From assembly GCA_021521415.1 (NCBI GenBank), contig JAIQDT010001114.1, positions 372,001-436,000 of the forward strand: 64,000 nucleotides of DNA, in the 5' to 3' direction. The number at the start of each line of letters is the position of its first letter. Positions within the stretch are counted from its first letter, which is position 1. The position numbers were made by a program, and so were the translations under genes. The notes under the pieces were generated by a model. It had not been told where the DNA came from, searched no databases, and worked only from the letters and a program-made list of their open reading frames with translations. This DNA is from Bidens hawaiensis (lineage: Eukaryota > Streptophyta > Magnoliopsida > Asterales > Asteraceae). Below, one piece after another: positions 46,803 to 56,306 of this stretch.

Positions 46803-48169
46803 CCCTCAAGAAACTTAAGAAAAACGATGATGATCCTGACGAGTCTAATGCAGGAGGAGAGCCTAAACAATCGCATGGTTCATCCTCTGGTGCAGGTGTT
46901 AGTGGCGGTGATGATTCGAGCAAGCAGATAATTATTTATCAAGATCCAACAGCTGCCAAGCCAATTGAGATGATAGCAGCTAACACAGTGGTATTTATGG
47001 ATGGATCGGGGGTAGTTAGAAGTGTGGTGAACAGAGATGAGATAGAGGTCGGTGAGTTTATTGTTAGATCTTTGACACGGGAGCAGATTTCGATTCTGCT
47101 TGGGCTGAATGACGATCAGTTGACTGCTTTAGAGACTGAGCCCGATGTCGAAGTGATCAATGAAGAAGAAATGGAAGTTGATCCGTTATTTATGGATACG
47201 GATTTTATTTATGAGAACGAGGAGATTGAGATGGAGGATATGACAGCTGAAGAGTACCCGGACTTGTATCAACATGCAAACGTTGATCAAGGTGCTCCGG
47301 TATTTCACGAAGATGTAATTAAAGAGACTGAGGATGAACTGGAAAAGGTTGTGCAGCGAATAGTTCCTTCACTCAAAGAAGTGACTGATGATGACATAGA
47401 AAGATGGTTCAAACGTCAGAAAGTGGGTAAGATTATCAGTGCTTATCGGTATGTAGATCAAGAAAGAAAAGATACCGCTGCTGCTTGGATTGAGGCGAAT
47501 CAGGTGACTACCTTCAAGACTGTTTCTAAGGTACATAGTGATATTGTCTCCTGGCTCTATGATTCAGACCTTAAAGTATGTATAGTCAAGTGGGAAAAGG
47601 GTGTCCAGTATTACGAGAGGATAATGGATGTTTTAACTCTACCGCGTTGGGATGTACGTTCCCTCACGAGACGTCCATTTATCAATCGTGGGGGTCACCG
47701 AACGGCTGAGTGGTTTCATCAACACTTACTGTTTGAGGTCAATCATGGCTTCAAATTCTTCAAGCCCCAGGTCCCAAGGCTTAAGCGCATTGATGAGATT
47801 GATCCAAGGACCGACTGGAAGAAACTTGTCTTGAAAGTGAAGCTGCCAAAGACAATGAAAAAGGATCCTATGAAGACAATGCCTCAAGATATTTATCTGT
47901 CTTTCAACCGTTGGTACTATGACAATCGTACTGGCGAGGCCGTTATTGTTTGTGGTCGAGGACTGCAGACCGAGCTCATCAAGATAATCGACCCGATATG
48001 GTTGGTTAATTTATCAGAGACAGACAACGACGTGCTACACAGGAAGCAGATTTTGTTTGAACGTCAAGAAGATTACGACCTGGCTATGCAATTCCAACGA
48101 GTCGTTCGTGTGTGTCATGAACATGGAATTTATAGTTGCAGAGATTGGCAGTCCAAGCGCTTCAAATAA
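46803..48169 (+). CDS. env-like ORF 2 of the Sirevirus, intact
   Basis: The frame is open from about 46803 to TAA 48167-48169. The first ATG in it is 46970, giving 399 residues. The first third is acidic (VINEEEMEVDPLFMDTDFIY). The rest is mixed and globular-looking, with tryptophan-rich parts such as IVSWLYDSDLKVCIVKWEKG and FNRWYYDNRTGEAVIVCGRG. No membrane segment, signal peptide or known catalytic motif is visible. It ends 34 bases before the 3' LTR. It is free of stops over 1.2 kb, while gag-pol of the same element has seven. Upstream of 46970 the same frame reads KKLKKNDDDPDESNAGGEPK, which may belong to a longer product fused to ORF 1. The function is unknown. Confidence 0.65.
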
Positions 48170-48183
48170 GTTAAAGACAAAGA

Positions 48184-48203
48184 GCTCAAGACGAGGGGGT
48201 GTC
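48184..48203 (+). other. polypurine tract of the Sirevirus
   Basis: The purine-rich ACGAGGGGGT at 48191-48200 lies three bases before the 3' LTR and is the probable plus-strand primer. Confidence 0.7.
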
Positions 48204-48766
48204 TGTTAGTGCACGGTTTTGCGTCTGGAGTCTTTGTATTTATCGTTAATGTTTATTGGATAATTAATGTAATATTTAATGTTTATATTTAACTAGTTCG
48301 TTAAGACTTTGTCTAGTTCGCTAGGGATGTTAGCGAACTAAGACTAGTTCATTAAGGTTAAGTCTAGTTCGCTAGGGATGTTAGCGAACTAAGACATTAG
48401 AATATATTCGCTCCTGATTCGTTAGGGGATGTTAACGAATCAGGGGGTGTTTCGCTATGATTATTTATGTAACGAAGGGGAAGCCGGTTCGCTAGGGGAT
48501 GTTAGCGAACCAGATCACCTTCTATATATAGTGAACTACTGTTCACTTTTAATTTAAGTTTTGAGCTAATTAACGAACTGCTGTTCAATCTCTCTCTTTC
48601 AAGCTTCACCTAATATTATACAAACATTACTGATAACTTATTGATAATAGATATACATAGATACAACACTGAATCGATGTTAATTATGAGCTAGATCTAG
48701 TACTAATCAGATATTCACAGATCTGAGATCTGTTATTTTTATCGATTGGTTTAACGGGATCAAACA
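48204..48766 (+). repeat. 3' LTR of the Sirevirus
   Basis: It starts TGTTAGTGCACGG and ends ATCAAACA. All four stem-loops of the 5' LTR are present. The third loop has GGGGATGT where the 5' copy has GGGGATAT. Confidence 0.92.
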
Positions 48767-48771
48767 AAAAT

Positions 48772-49461
48772 AAAGCTAGAAAAAGAGCAAACCCGCAGTT
48801 TTCTGCCACATAAGTCTTTAAACATGATCACAAAAGTACAAAAGTACAAATGCATTACAAACTTGATCATCCACCCTGTTAGCCATGTGGGATCCCCTTG
48901 CTCGCGTCTCATTACCATTAAGAAACGGACCACAAGGGACATGCTACATGTAAGCCCTACAGATGAAATTTTGCATACTCACCTATGGTGATGGTTCGGT
49001 GTATTACTTGATAACGGGGGTATGTCATGTTGTGGGGAACACTAGCTATAAATTAATTGAACCTTAATCATATCTAATGGCTACTTGGTAGGATTTGATG
49101 CTTAAGCTTAGGTGGATAAACAATACCCTTGATCGTCTTAACTATTCATAAAAAAAAGAGCAATAAAAAATTTAAATCTGCAAATTTTGAGGTTTAAGTC
49201 AAGTTGGGGTGGTCTAGTCTGGTAAAAGCTGAAAATAAGCGGGTCTTAATTGTGTAAACATACTATTATTGTCGGATCTTATTTTTCCCGGTAAAGATTA
49301 AGGCATGGGTTTATGTGGACAACAATATCGGTGATCGCGGTTTTTGTGTTCTTCAAAGCTTTAAAAATTAACCTATATGTTTTTAAGAGTGTATTTTCCG
49401 ATTCTGATCCAACTACATCAGACTTTTTTAGGGACGAAAAAAGAGTAAGTGTGGGGAAATT
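48772..49461 (+). other. 3' noncoding region of the gag-protease element, second part
   Basis: It continues 33719 after the Sirevirus. It carries the second half of the blocks shared with the Sirevirus, and ends in the polypurine tract AAGTGTGGGGAAATT at about 49448-49461, directly before the 3' LTR. No coding potential. Confidence 0.65.
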
Positions 49462-51209
49462 TGATATACATCTATTTATACATCTTGAATCCCTTGTAAA
49501 GTTGTGTATATTTAATGTTTCGAGTTCGGTTTAGTTCATGTTTTGTTAATATTTTATTATTTAGGGTTTTTGAGTACAGTATTTCTTATTTATTATGTTT
49601 TGAATCTTTTGGTGTCTTGCTTGTTAAGCTTTAATTCTTTCTATCATTTCATGAGAAGTTTATGTTCGTGTTTGCTCGTCAATGATTATATGGTTTAGGT
49701 CACTAATGTATTGTTACGTTTTCATATAGATGGTGGCTTGGTGGTCATGGAAAAGAAGGTCTAGAAGCTTCTAAGCGTTATTTGGAGTTCAAGGAAGAAG
49801 ATTTATCAAGATTTTGCAAGATTTAATAAAATAAACAAGAAAATTTCATGGCCCTCCCTAGAACACGCTGCGCCGCGCGACGGGGGTGGCCAGGCCCGGT
49901 CGCGCGGCGCCTTGGTCCACTGTTCAGCCAAATTTTGCAAGTCCAAGCCCGTTTCTCGTTATATAAACTTTGATTGCAAACCTAGACGAATTCATTCACT
50001 TGGGCAGCCGTTTTTGGAGAGGAAAAACAAGAGTTTGAAGGTTCTTTGGAGGTTGATTACATTAGAGATCGAGGAGTGTTCATTCAATCAATCAAGGAAG
50101 GAGTCTTAAGGGTTTTATCGCTCTACTTTCTTCATTCTTGTTATTTATCATGAATCTCTTTTGTTTTCTTTGTTTGGATTTGTTTTTAATAATGATTCTA
50201 GGCTAGACTTCATGTCTACCTAGGTTTGATGAACATGTTTGATGCTTGATTCTTGCTTTGGACAATTGTTTTGATTATGGTTTCGTTTTATTAATAGTAA
50301 AAGACTTGATTTTGCTTTCATGATGCATATGAGTATTTATTCTCTTGGTTGATTATTAATTATTGCTTCACATGGATCTAGTTTTCTATTGATTGTGTTC
50401 TTTAGATATTAGGGTTCATGTTTAATCATTACTTGGTGTTTTGATTATTATGGTGAATAGGCCTATTAGATCATAGAAGCTTGTTGATAGTTGGTTGGAT
50501 TTTGAATGTTTTGCTGAATTCCAATAGCTGTAAGGTGTGGAGTTGTTCATGCGTTTTGGTCAATCGCATGCTAGGATAGATTAGTGGTAATATCCTTGCT
50601 TATTGTGTTGATCCTTGTTCATCATTTCGTGTTTAGTTTATCAAGATATCTAGGGTTTAGTGTTTCGTGAGATTGCTTGCTTTAGATACTATTAATTAAC
50701 TCTATTTGAAAACTGTGAGGAAATCAATATAACTGATTGCTTAATAATCTAATAACTTTTCTTTGGGATGTCGTTTGATATTGTCAAGGGTCCTTTAGGG
50801 TTTGTTAGATGAGTATGTTTAGAAATCAGTTTCCATATCATGTTATGTGTCCATTGCTTGATGATTGTTGATGCATGGGATTCTTACCTAGGTAGATTCC
50901 TTCTCTTATTGGTTTTGATCTTGTGTTTGATTGCTTGTTTCTAGTTTGCTTGCTTATTTGTTTTCTTAGTTTAATATAAGTTTAAAAACCCCTTTAAAAC
51001 ATTAATAATAAATAGTCGTGTCGTAAGTCTAGTCTAATTAGTTAATTTACATAATTTATAGAGTCTTGTGGGTTCGATATTCCGGACTTACTTAGCTTAG
51101 TACAATTAATCGGTTCACTTGCCGGTGTTTTGCGTAGTTGAGTCTTAAGTCTAGTTTTTATTACTTGTTTAATTTAGTTGATATTTAATTGACTGTTTTC
51201 AGCACATCA
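49462..51209 (+). repeat. 3' LTR of the gag-protease element
   Basis: It aligns along its full length with 27950-29693, including the GC-rich hairpin (49870-49910). The ATCAA TSD follows directly. Confidence 0.92.
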
Positions 51210-51214
51210 ATCAA

Positions 51215-51872
51215 CCTCATGCATTATATGATTTTCTCCAAATTAGGACTGGGAGAACCTACCATAACATGTATGAGCATTCAGCTAACCGATAGATCAG
51301 TGAAATACCCAAGATGCATAGTTGAGAATATGTTAGTCAAAATCAACAAGTTTGTCTTTCTAGTCGATTTCTATATTCTAGACATGGATGAAGACACTTC
51401 CGTACCCCTTATCTTTGAAATACCATTCTTGGCTATCGCTAGAGAACCCATAGATTTTTGCACCGACATCACTCTCATGGTAAAGGATGAGGAGGTAACC
51501 TTTGACATAGGCAAATCTATGAAACATCCGCAGTACACCGATGATTCTACATACTTCCTGGATATGTGTGAATCAATGGTGAGCTGTTATTTGAGGAAAA
51601 CAGTCGAGATGGAAGCATGCGACACACAATTGATTGAAGAGAAAGCGCATGCTGTCAATTCAAAAAATCAAGTTGTGGAGGAAGAAGAGAGCAACTCCAA
51701 GGAAAAATTTGATGAAGTAGATAGAGATCTAGAACCTAAAGCCAAACCTACCGTTGAAGATCCACCTACTTTAGAGCTTAATAAATTACCCAAACACCTT
51801 GAGTATGCTTTCCTCGAATGCATATCTCAATTTCTTGTTATCATTTCCTCCGATCTCTCAAGAGATGAAAAA
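51215..51872 (+). pseudogene. protease region of the host element, 3' half
   Basis: It continues the protease frame that breaks at 27949. LMHYMIFSKLGLGEPTITCM and SIQLTDRSVKYPRCIVENML are the standard blocks after the active site. VDFYILDMDED is intact. ILGRPFL, conserved in relatives, has become IFEIPFL. The open stretch runs to TAA 51873-51875 through an acidic linker (VVEEEESNSKEKFDEVDRDL) to PTLELNKLPKHLEYAFLE, the lead-in to RT. The first codons in the uninterrupted frame before 51215 are LTR-derived. Confidence 0.85.
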
Positions 51873-51875
51873 TAA

Positions 51876-53116
51876 AGACTTCTAGAAGTTCTTAAATCTC
51901 ACAAGAATGCTATCGCTTAAAAAATCATGGACATTAAAGGTATCAGCCCGTGATTTTGTGCCCACAAGATTTTAATGGAAGAAGACTTCAAACCCATAGT
52001 GCAGCACCAGAGACGAATAAATCCAAATATGCAAGTCATGGTGAAAAAGGAAGTACTCAAACTACTTGATGCGGGATTGATTTACCCCATATCCGATTCT
52101 CCATGGGTAAGTCATGTTCAAGTATTCTCGAAGAAGGGAGGAGTGACTGTCGTCACCAATGACAAGAATGAGCTGATTCCTATGAGAATCGTCCCGAGAT
52201 GCCGAATTTGAATCGATTATCGCAATCTCAACGATGCCACCAGAAAAGATCACTTTCCTCTCCTGTTCATTGATCAGATGATCGAGTGTCTATCAGGAAA
52301 GATGTACTATTGTTTCCTTGACGATTCTCTGGCTATTTTCAAATTTCAATATCTCCAGCATTCACATGTCCCTATGGAACATTTGCATACCGACGAATGC
52401 ACTCCGGACTGTGTAATGCCCCAGCTACCTTTCGACATTGCAAGGTAGCTATCTTTCACGACATGATTGAAGATTCAATGGAGTCTTCATGGACGACTTC
52501 TCCGTCTTTGGCGACTCTTTCGACATATGTCTTGAACACATGAGAAGGATGCTAATTTTGTGTTAAATTAAGAAAAATGTAAATTTATGGTTAAAGAATG
52601 CATCGTCCTCGGGCACAAGATATCTCAAGCTAGATTAGATGTGGATAGAGCCAAAGTAGAAACCATTTCTAAACTTCCACCACCCACATCTGTCAAAGCC
52701 ATTCGAAGTTTTCTTGGCCATGCAGGTTTCTATCGTCTTTTCATCAAAGACTTTAAAAGGATAGCCCATGACACAAATTCTTGAAAAAGATGCTCCATTC
52801 ATCTTCTCCGAAGAATGTTTAGATGCATTCCAAATTTTGAAGGACAAGCTAGTTGACGAACCAATCATGGTAGCCCATATTGGACACTACCATTCGAACT
52901 TATGTACGATTCAAGTGACTTCGTAATTGGAGCAGTCTTAGGACAAAGGAAAGATATGCATTTTATCCGATCTACTAAGCCAGCAAGACTCTCAACGATG
53001 CTCAAGAGAATTACACACCTACCGAGTAGGAGCTTTTGACCGTAGTCTTTGCTTTCGACAAATTCTGTTCTTTTCTAGTCCTTTCAAAAACCATCGTTTG
53101 CACTGATCATGCGGCA
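51876..53116 (+). pseudogene. reverse transcriptase and RNase H start of the host element
   Basis: MEEDFKPIVQHQRRINPNMQ (51975) and LKLLDAGLIYPISDSPWVSH lead into RT. IDYRNLNDATRKDHFPL is the second block. The usual CFLDGFSGY is CFLDDSLAIF in a shifted frame. VFMDDFSVFGDSFDICLEHM near 52490 is the catalytic YMDD-type block with Phe-Met-Asp-Asp. KPIRSFLGHAGFYR-like sequence ends the RT, and an RNase H start with CTDHAAT appears at 53100. At least eight stops or shifts break the gene. At 53117 it is interrupted by an insertion. Confidence 0.8.
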
Positions 53117-54244
53117 ACTTATCGGTGCATTTTATGCACACTATATTTCACATTAGTTATTCTCAAAATGTATCGATATAATTATAAATATATATTTTAT
53201 TCATGTTTATATTGTGTTGGCTTCCATGTATAATAATATAAAAACATAAGTTTTTCATCAACTAAATATAAATATGGCTAAACAAGATTTTTATTAAAGT
53301 TATCTGAACTTAAATTATTAAATCATTATTTTCTTTAGTTGAAAGCCAACATTCAAATGGTGTAGTGATTTGTTTATGTGACACAACAGTATTAGCAAAA
53401 TGGACGTTGGTTGAAACAAGGATTTGGGTGGGCTCGTTTAGCAGAAGGACAAGAGTTGTATCAGCCCACAACAAACAAATATGGCTCACAAAATGTATGG
53501 ATTTGGGCTTACGTGGGGAAATGGAATAATAAGAGCAGGCCACGAGGTTTTGAAGGGAGTTATGGGGGATACGGAAGTAGGTCTTGCATAAGGGACAAAA
53601 AGGCAACAACCCTTTGGTTGTTTGGCACACAAATCAAGAAGCTATCACCATAATGACGCAAGGCTAGTCTTGTTGTAACATCCTCCGGGTGAACAGTTCG
53701 TTATGTTAAACATTAAACTTTGTTTTATTCATGTTTGGGTTTGTTTTTGACATTGACAATGTTGTATAAACAATTTGATGTGTTGGTTATTTAAGCTATT
53801 TTCATCTGTTAGTAATCCTTGCTTTACAACTTGTTCGGTTGATGACAAAACCTGGTAGCATGTTGGGTGACATAGAGTAGGTTGATTCACACTAGTAAAT
53901 AGGGTAATTGAATTATAAAAGATCTGATGATAAAGATCTGTTTTGATTACTTAAATTAACCGACTTTCCAACACCATGTCTATGTGGTGTCCAATTAATA
54001 AAACGAGTTTTGTATGAAACCTAGAACCTGAAACCTGGAGGAGGTTGCATTTTCTTTTAATTGTTTTTAAAATCAATCTTCTAATTTTCACTTGACATCG
54101 TTTTTCCATATTAGTTAGTTAAATTTATATTAAAAATCAAACAAACTTTGTAATACTGAATGCATGCTCCTCGTGGATACGATACCCTACTTACTCTGGC
54201 TTTCTAGTTTAATTGGGTTTTTGAATGACCAAAACTACAGTCAT
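53117..54244. mobile_element. 1.13-kb insertion of unknown type in RNase H
   Basis: RNase H coding stops at 53116 and resumes at 54245 within the same motif. CGGCA occurs at 53112-53116 and 54245-54249 and may be a 5-bp TSD, but the insert does not have TG...CA ends. Near 54165-54205 TCCTCGTGGATACGATACCC and CTACTTACTC resemble the sequence near the 3' end of LTRs such as 29550-29580, which suggests a short LTR-type element. The 53310-53650 part has frames on both strands that I do not recognise. Confidence 0.5.
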
Positions 54245-54249
54245 CGGCA

Positions 54250-55237
54250 ATTAAGCATTTGTTCACAAAACAAAATGCTAATCATGTCTGATTCGATGGA
54301 TTTTACTTCTACAAGAATTCGATATTGAAATCAAGGACATGAAGGGTGCTGAAAACGTTGCAGCAGGCCATCTTTCTCGTATGGAATTCCCAGCTTCAAA
54401 ATTAAAAAATGGGGAGCAAGATAAACGACAATTTTCTCCATGAATTTCTTATGCATATCTATACTAGTGAAGGAAAACATCATTGGTTCGCTGAAATCGC
54501 AAACTACAAAGCTATTGGAATAATTCTCAAAGGAATCACGTCTCAACAAACGAAGAAATTTTTTCAGATATCAAATATTACTTTTGGGAAGATCCATACT
54601 TATTCCGCATAGGAAATGATAATATTATTCAAAGATGCGTATATGGGGATGAAGTACACAAGATCCTGAAACAATGTCATGAAGGACCATCAGGAGGTCA
54701 CCATGGAGCATAGGCAACTGCAAAGAAATTATTTCACATCGGCTTCTATTGGCCTACAATATACCAAGAAGAAAACAAAATGAATTGCTCATGCGATGCA
54801 TGCCAACGTGCCACCAATATCTCACCCTGAGATGAAATGTTACAAATGCCAATCCAAGTCTGCTATATATTTGATGTTTGGGCATCGATTATATGGGACC
54901 ATTTTCAACATCATTTGGTCATCACTACATCCTAGTTACGGTAGACTACGTATCAAAATGGGTCTAAGCCCAACCTTTACCCACCAATGATGCTAGAATG
55001 GTAGTCAAGTTTATGAAGAAACAATTCTCTCGTTTTGGTATTCCCATGGCACTTATAAGCGATCGAGGAACACATTTCTGTAATGCGCAAATGGAGAAAG
55101 TACTTGCCATATACGGGATTCATCATCGAGTCACTGCACCTTACCACCTACAAACAAGTGGCCAAGTGGAAGTTACAAATCGGGGTATCAAACGAATCAT
55201 GGAGAAAACTGTGAGTTATAATCGCAGAGATTGGTCG
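54250..55237 (+). pseudogene. RNase H end and integrase of the host element
   Basis: [14 protein letters not shown] ends RNase H, and [20 protein letters not shown] is the connector. The integrase zinc site is visible as CHEGPSGGHHG and CDACQRA, with a stop between them. After frame changes, [20 protein letters not shown] and [16 protein letters not shown] supply the second Asp and the Glu of the catalytic triad. The first Asp region is broken near 54890. The gene is cut at 55237 by foreign sequence. Confidence 0.78.
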
Positions 55238-55474
55238 CAGAACCAGGACGGCGCTAGTGAAAGTAAGCTCCTGGCTAAAATGAGTCTTGGTTATACCCAC
55301 AAACAATCATTTTTGACCTGATTAAAAGTTTGATTGTAGATTGGCTATTTCGGGGTTCCATGCCCATGGATTGCCTCATTCTAGCTTTTTGATTCGTCGG
55401 GTCGGTATGCCGGCTTTGAGAATCGCTTCTCGCCTTGCTTGAAAGAGTATAAGAACTGTGGGCTTTCCGTATCG
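55238..55474. other. 237-bp foreign filler within integrase
   Basis: Integrase coding stops after NRRDW at about 55237 and resumes at AYKTSIGTTPFKL at 55475. About a dozen codons of integrase are missing and 237 bp of unrelated, more GC-balanced sequence takes their place, without terminal repeats or TSD. This is typical of filler DNA captured in break repair. Organellar origin is possible but unproven. Confidence 0.55.
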
Positions 55475-55966
55475 GCATACAAAACTTCTATAGGCACAAC
55501 GCCATTCAAATTGGTGTACGGAATGGCGTGTCATCTTCCCGTAGAACTCGAGCATAACACATATTGGGCACTTAAAAATGTCAATCTTGATAGGAAATTC
55601 GCAAGAGAATACAGAGTCAAGCAACTTCACGAACTAGAAGAATTAAGGATGTAATCGTACAAAAACTCATGGATTTCCAAAGAAAGGATGAAAAGACTTC
55701 ATGACACACGACTAAAAGGTGAAAAACATTTTAAAGCAGGACACCAGGTGCTCCTTTATAACTCTCGCATTCGCTTATTTCCTGGAAAGTTAAAATCTAG
55801 ATGGTCCGGTCCTTTTACGATTAATGAAGTTTTTGATTATGGAGCCGTGAAACTTGATCAAAAGGATGGATATAGCTTTAAGGTAAACAATCATAGACTT
55901 AAACTTTACTCAGAAGAACCCGTAGAAACAGCAATGGAAGTACTTCACCTCCGTTTCGTGGACTAA
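55475..55966 (+). pseudogene. integrase C-terminal domain of the host element
   Basis: SIGTTPFKLVYGMACHLPVE, then NSWISKERMKRLHDTRLKGE, FKAGHQVLLYNSRIRLFPGK and LKSRWSGPFTINEVFDYGAV. These are the GPY/F-type C-terminal blocks of Athila-like integrases. One TAA near 55652 splits it. It matches the minus-strand copy at 63129-63700 along its length. The stop at 55964-55966 ends pol. Confidence 0.88.
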
Positions 55967-56306
55967 AATAGCAAAATCGGGAGTCAATCTATCGAAGTCG
56001 ACAAAAATTTAGCATGTTTAGGTTAGATTTTGCTGTGAGAAATAAGTTTAAAAGAAATATTTTAGGAAGACACAGCCGTGTACCACACAACACGGCCGTG
56101 CCGAGTACAATATCCTTGCAGTGATAGTTTATGGCACTGTTTCCGGCTCAGACTGTCCAGTTTCAGAGAAAACTTGTCAACATGGCCCGTGCCTTACAAG
56201 GAACAGCCGTTACGAGATGATCTGGCAAATTATAAATTTGCATCACCTCCTTAAAAGTTTTGCACACCTTCTAGCCACACTTCTCTAAACTAAACAACCT
56301 CCCAAT
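55967..56306 (+). other. post-pol spacer with CACGG/CCGTG motifs
   Basis: About 340 bp between pol and the first small ORF. CACGGCCGTG at about 56093 and a decayed ACAGCCGTGT shortly before it form a pair. CTATAAATT-like TTATAAATTTGC lies near 56230. No coding potential. Confidence 0.5.

Larger units (their letters stand above)
33720..48766 (+). mobile_element. Sirevirus-like copia element, full length
   Basis: About 15.05 kb, bounded by LTRs of 565 and 563 bp (TGTTAGTGCACGG start) and by the TSD AAAAT (33715-33719 and 48767-48771). It contains an initiator-Met primer site, gag with two CCHC knuckles, protease, integrase, RT, RNase H, a 3-kb noncoding stretch, two env-like ORFs and a polypurine tract. 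By eye the LTRs differ at roughly a dozen positions, so this is the youngest layer of the nest. The long env-like region after pol marks the SIRE/Maximus group. Confidence 0.92.
27950..51209 (+). mobile_element. Athila-like gag-protease element, 23.3 kb with its nested Sirevirus
   Basis: It is bounded by LTRs of 1744 and 1748 bp with TGATATACATC...CAGCACATCA ends and by the TSD ATCAA (27945-27949 and 51210-51214). Without the Sirevirus it measures about 8.2 kb. The interior holds gag, protease, a small basic frame and about 1.9 kb of noncoding sequence, but no RT, RNase H or integrase. It therefore looks non-autonomous and would need enzymes from a relative. The LTRs differ by a few percent, more than those of the nested Sirevirus. 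Confidence 0.9.
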
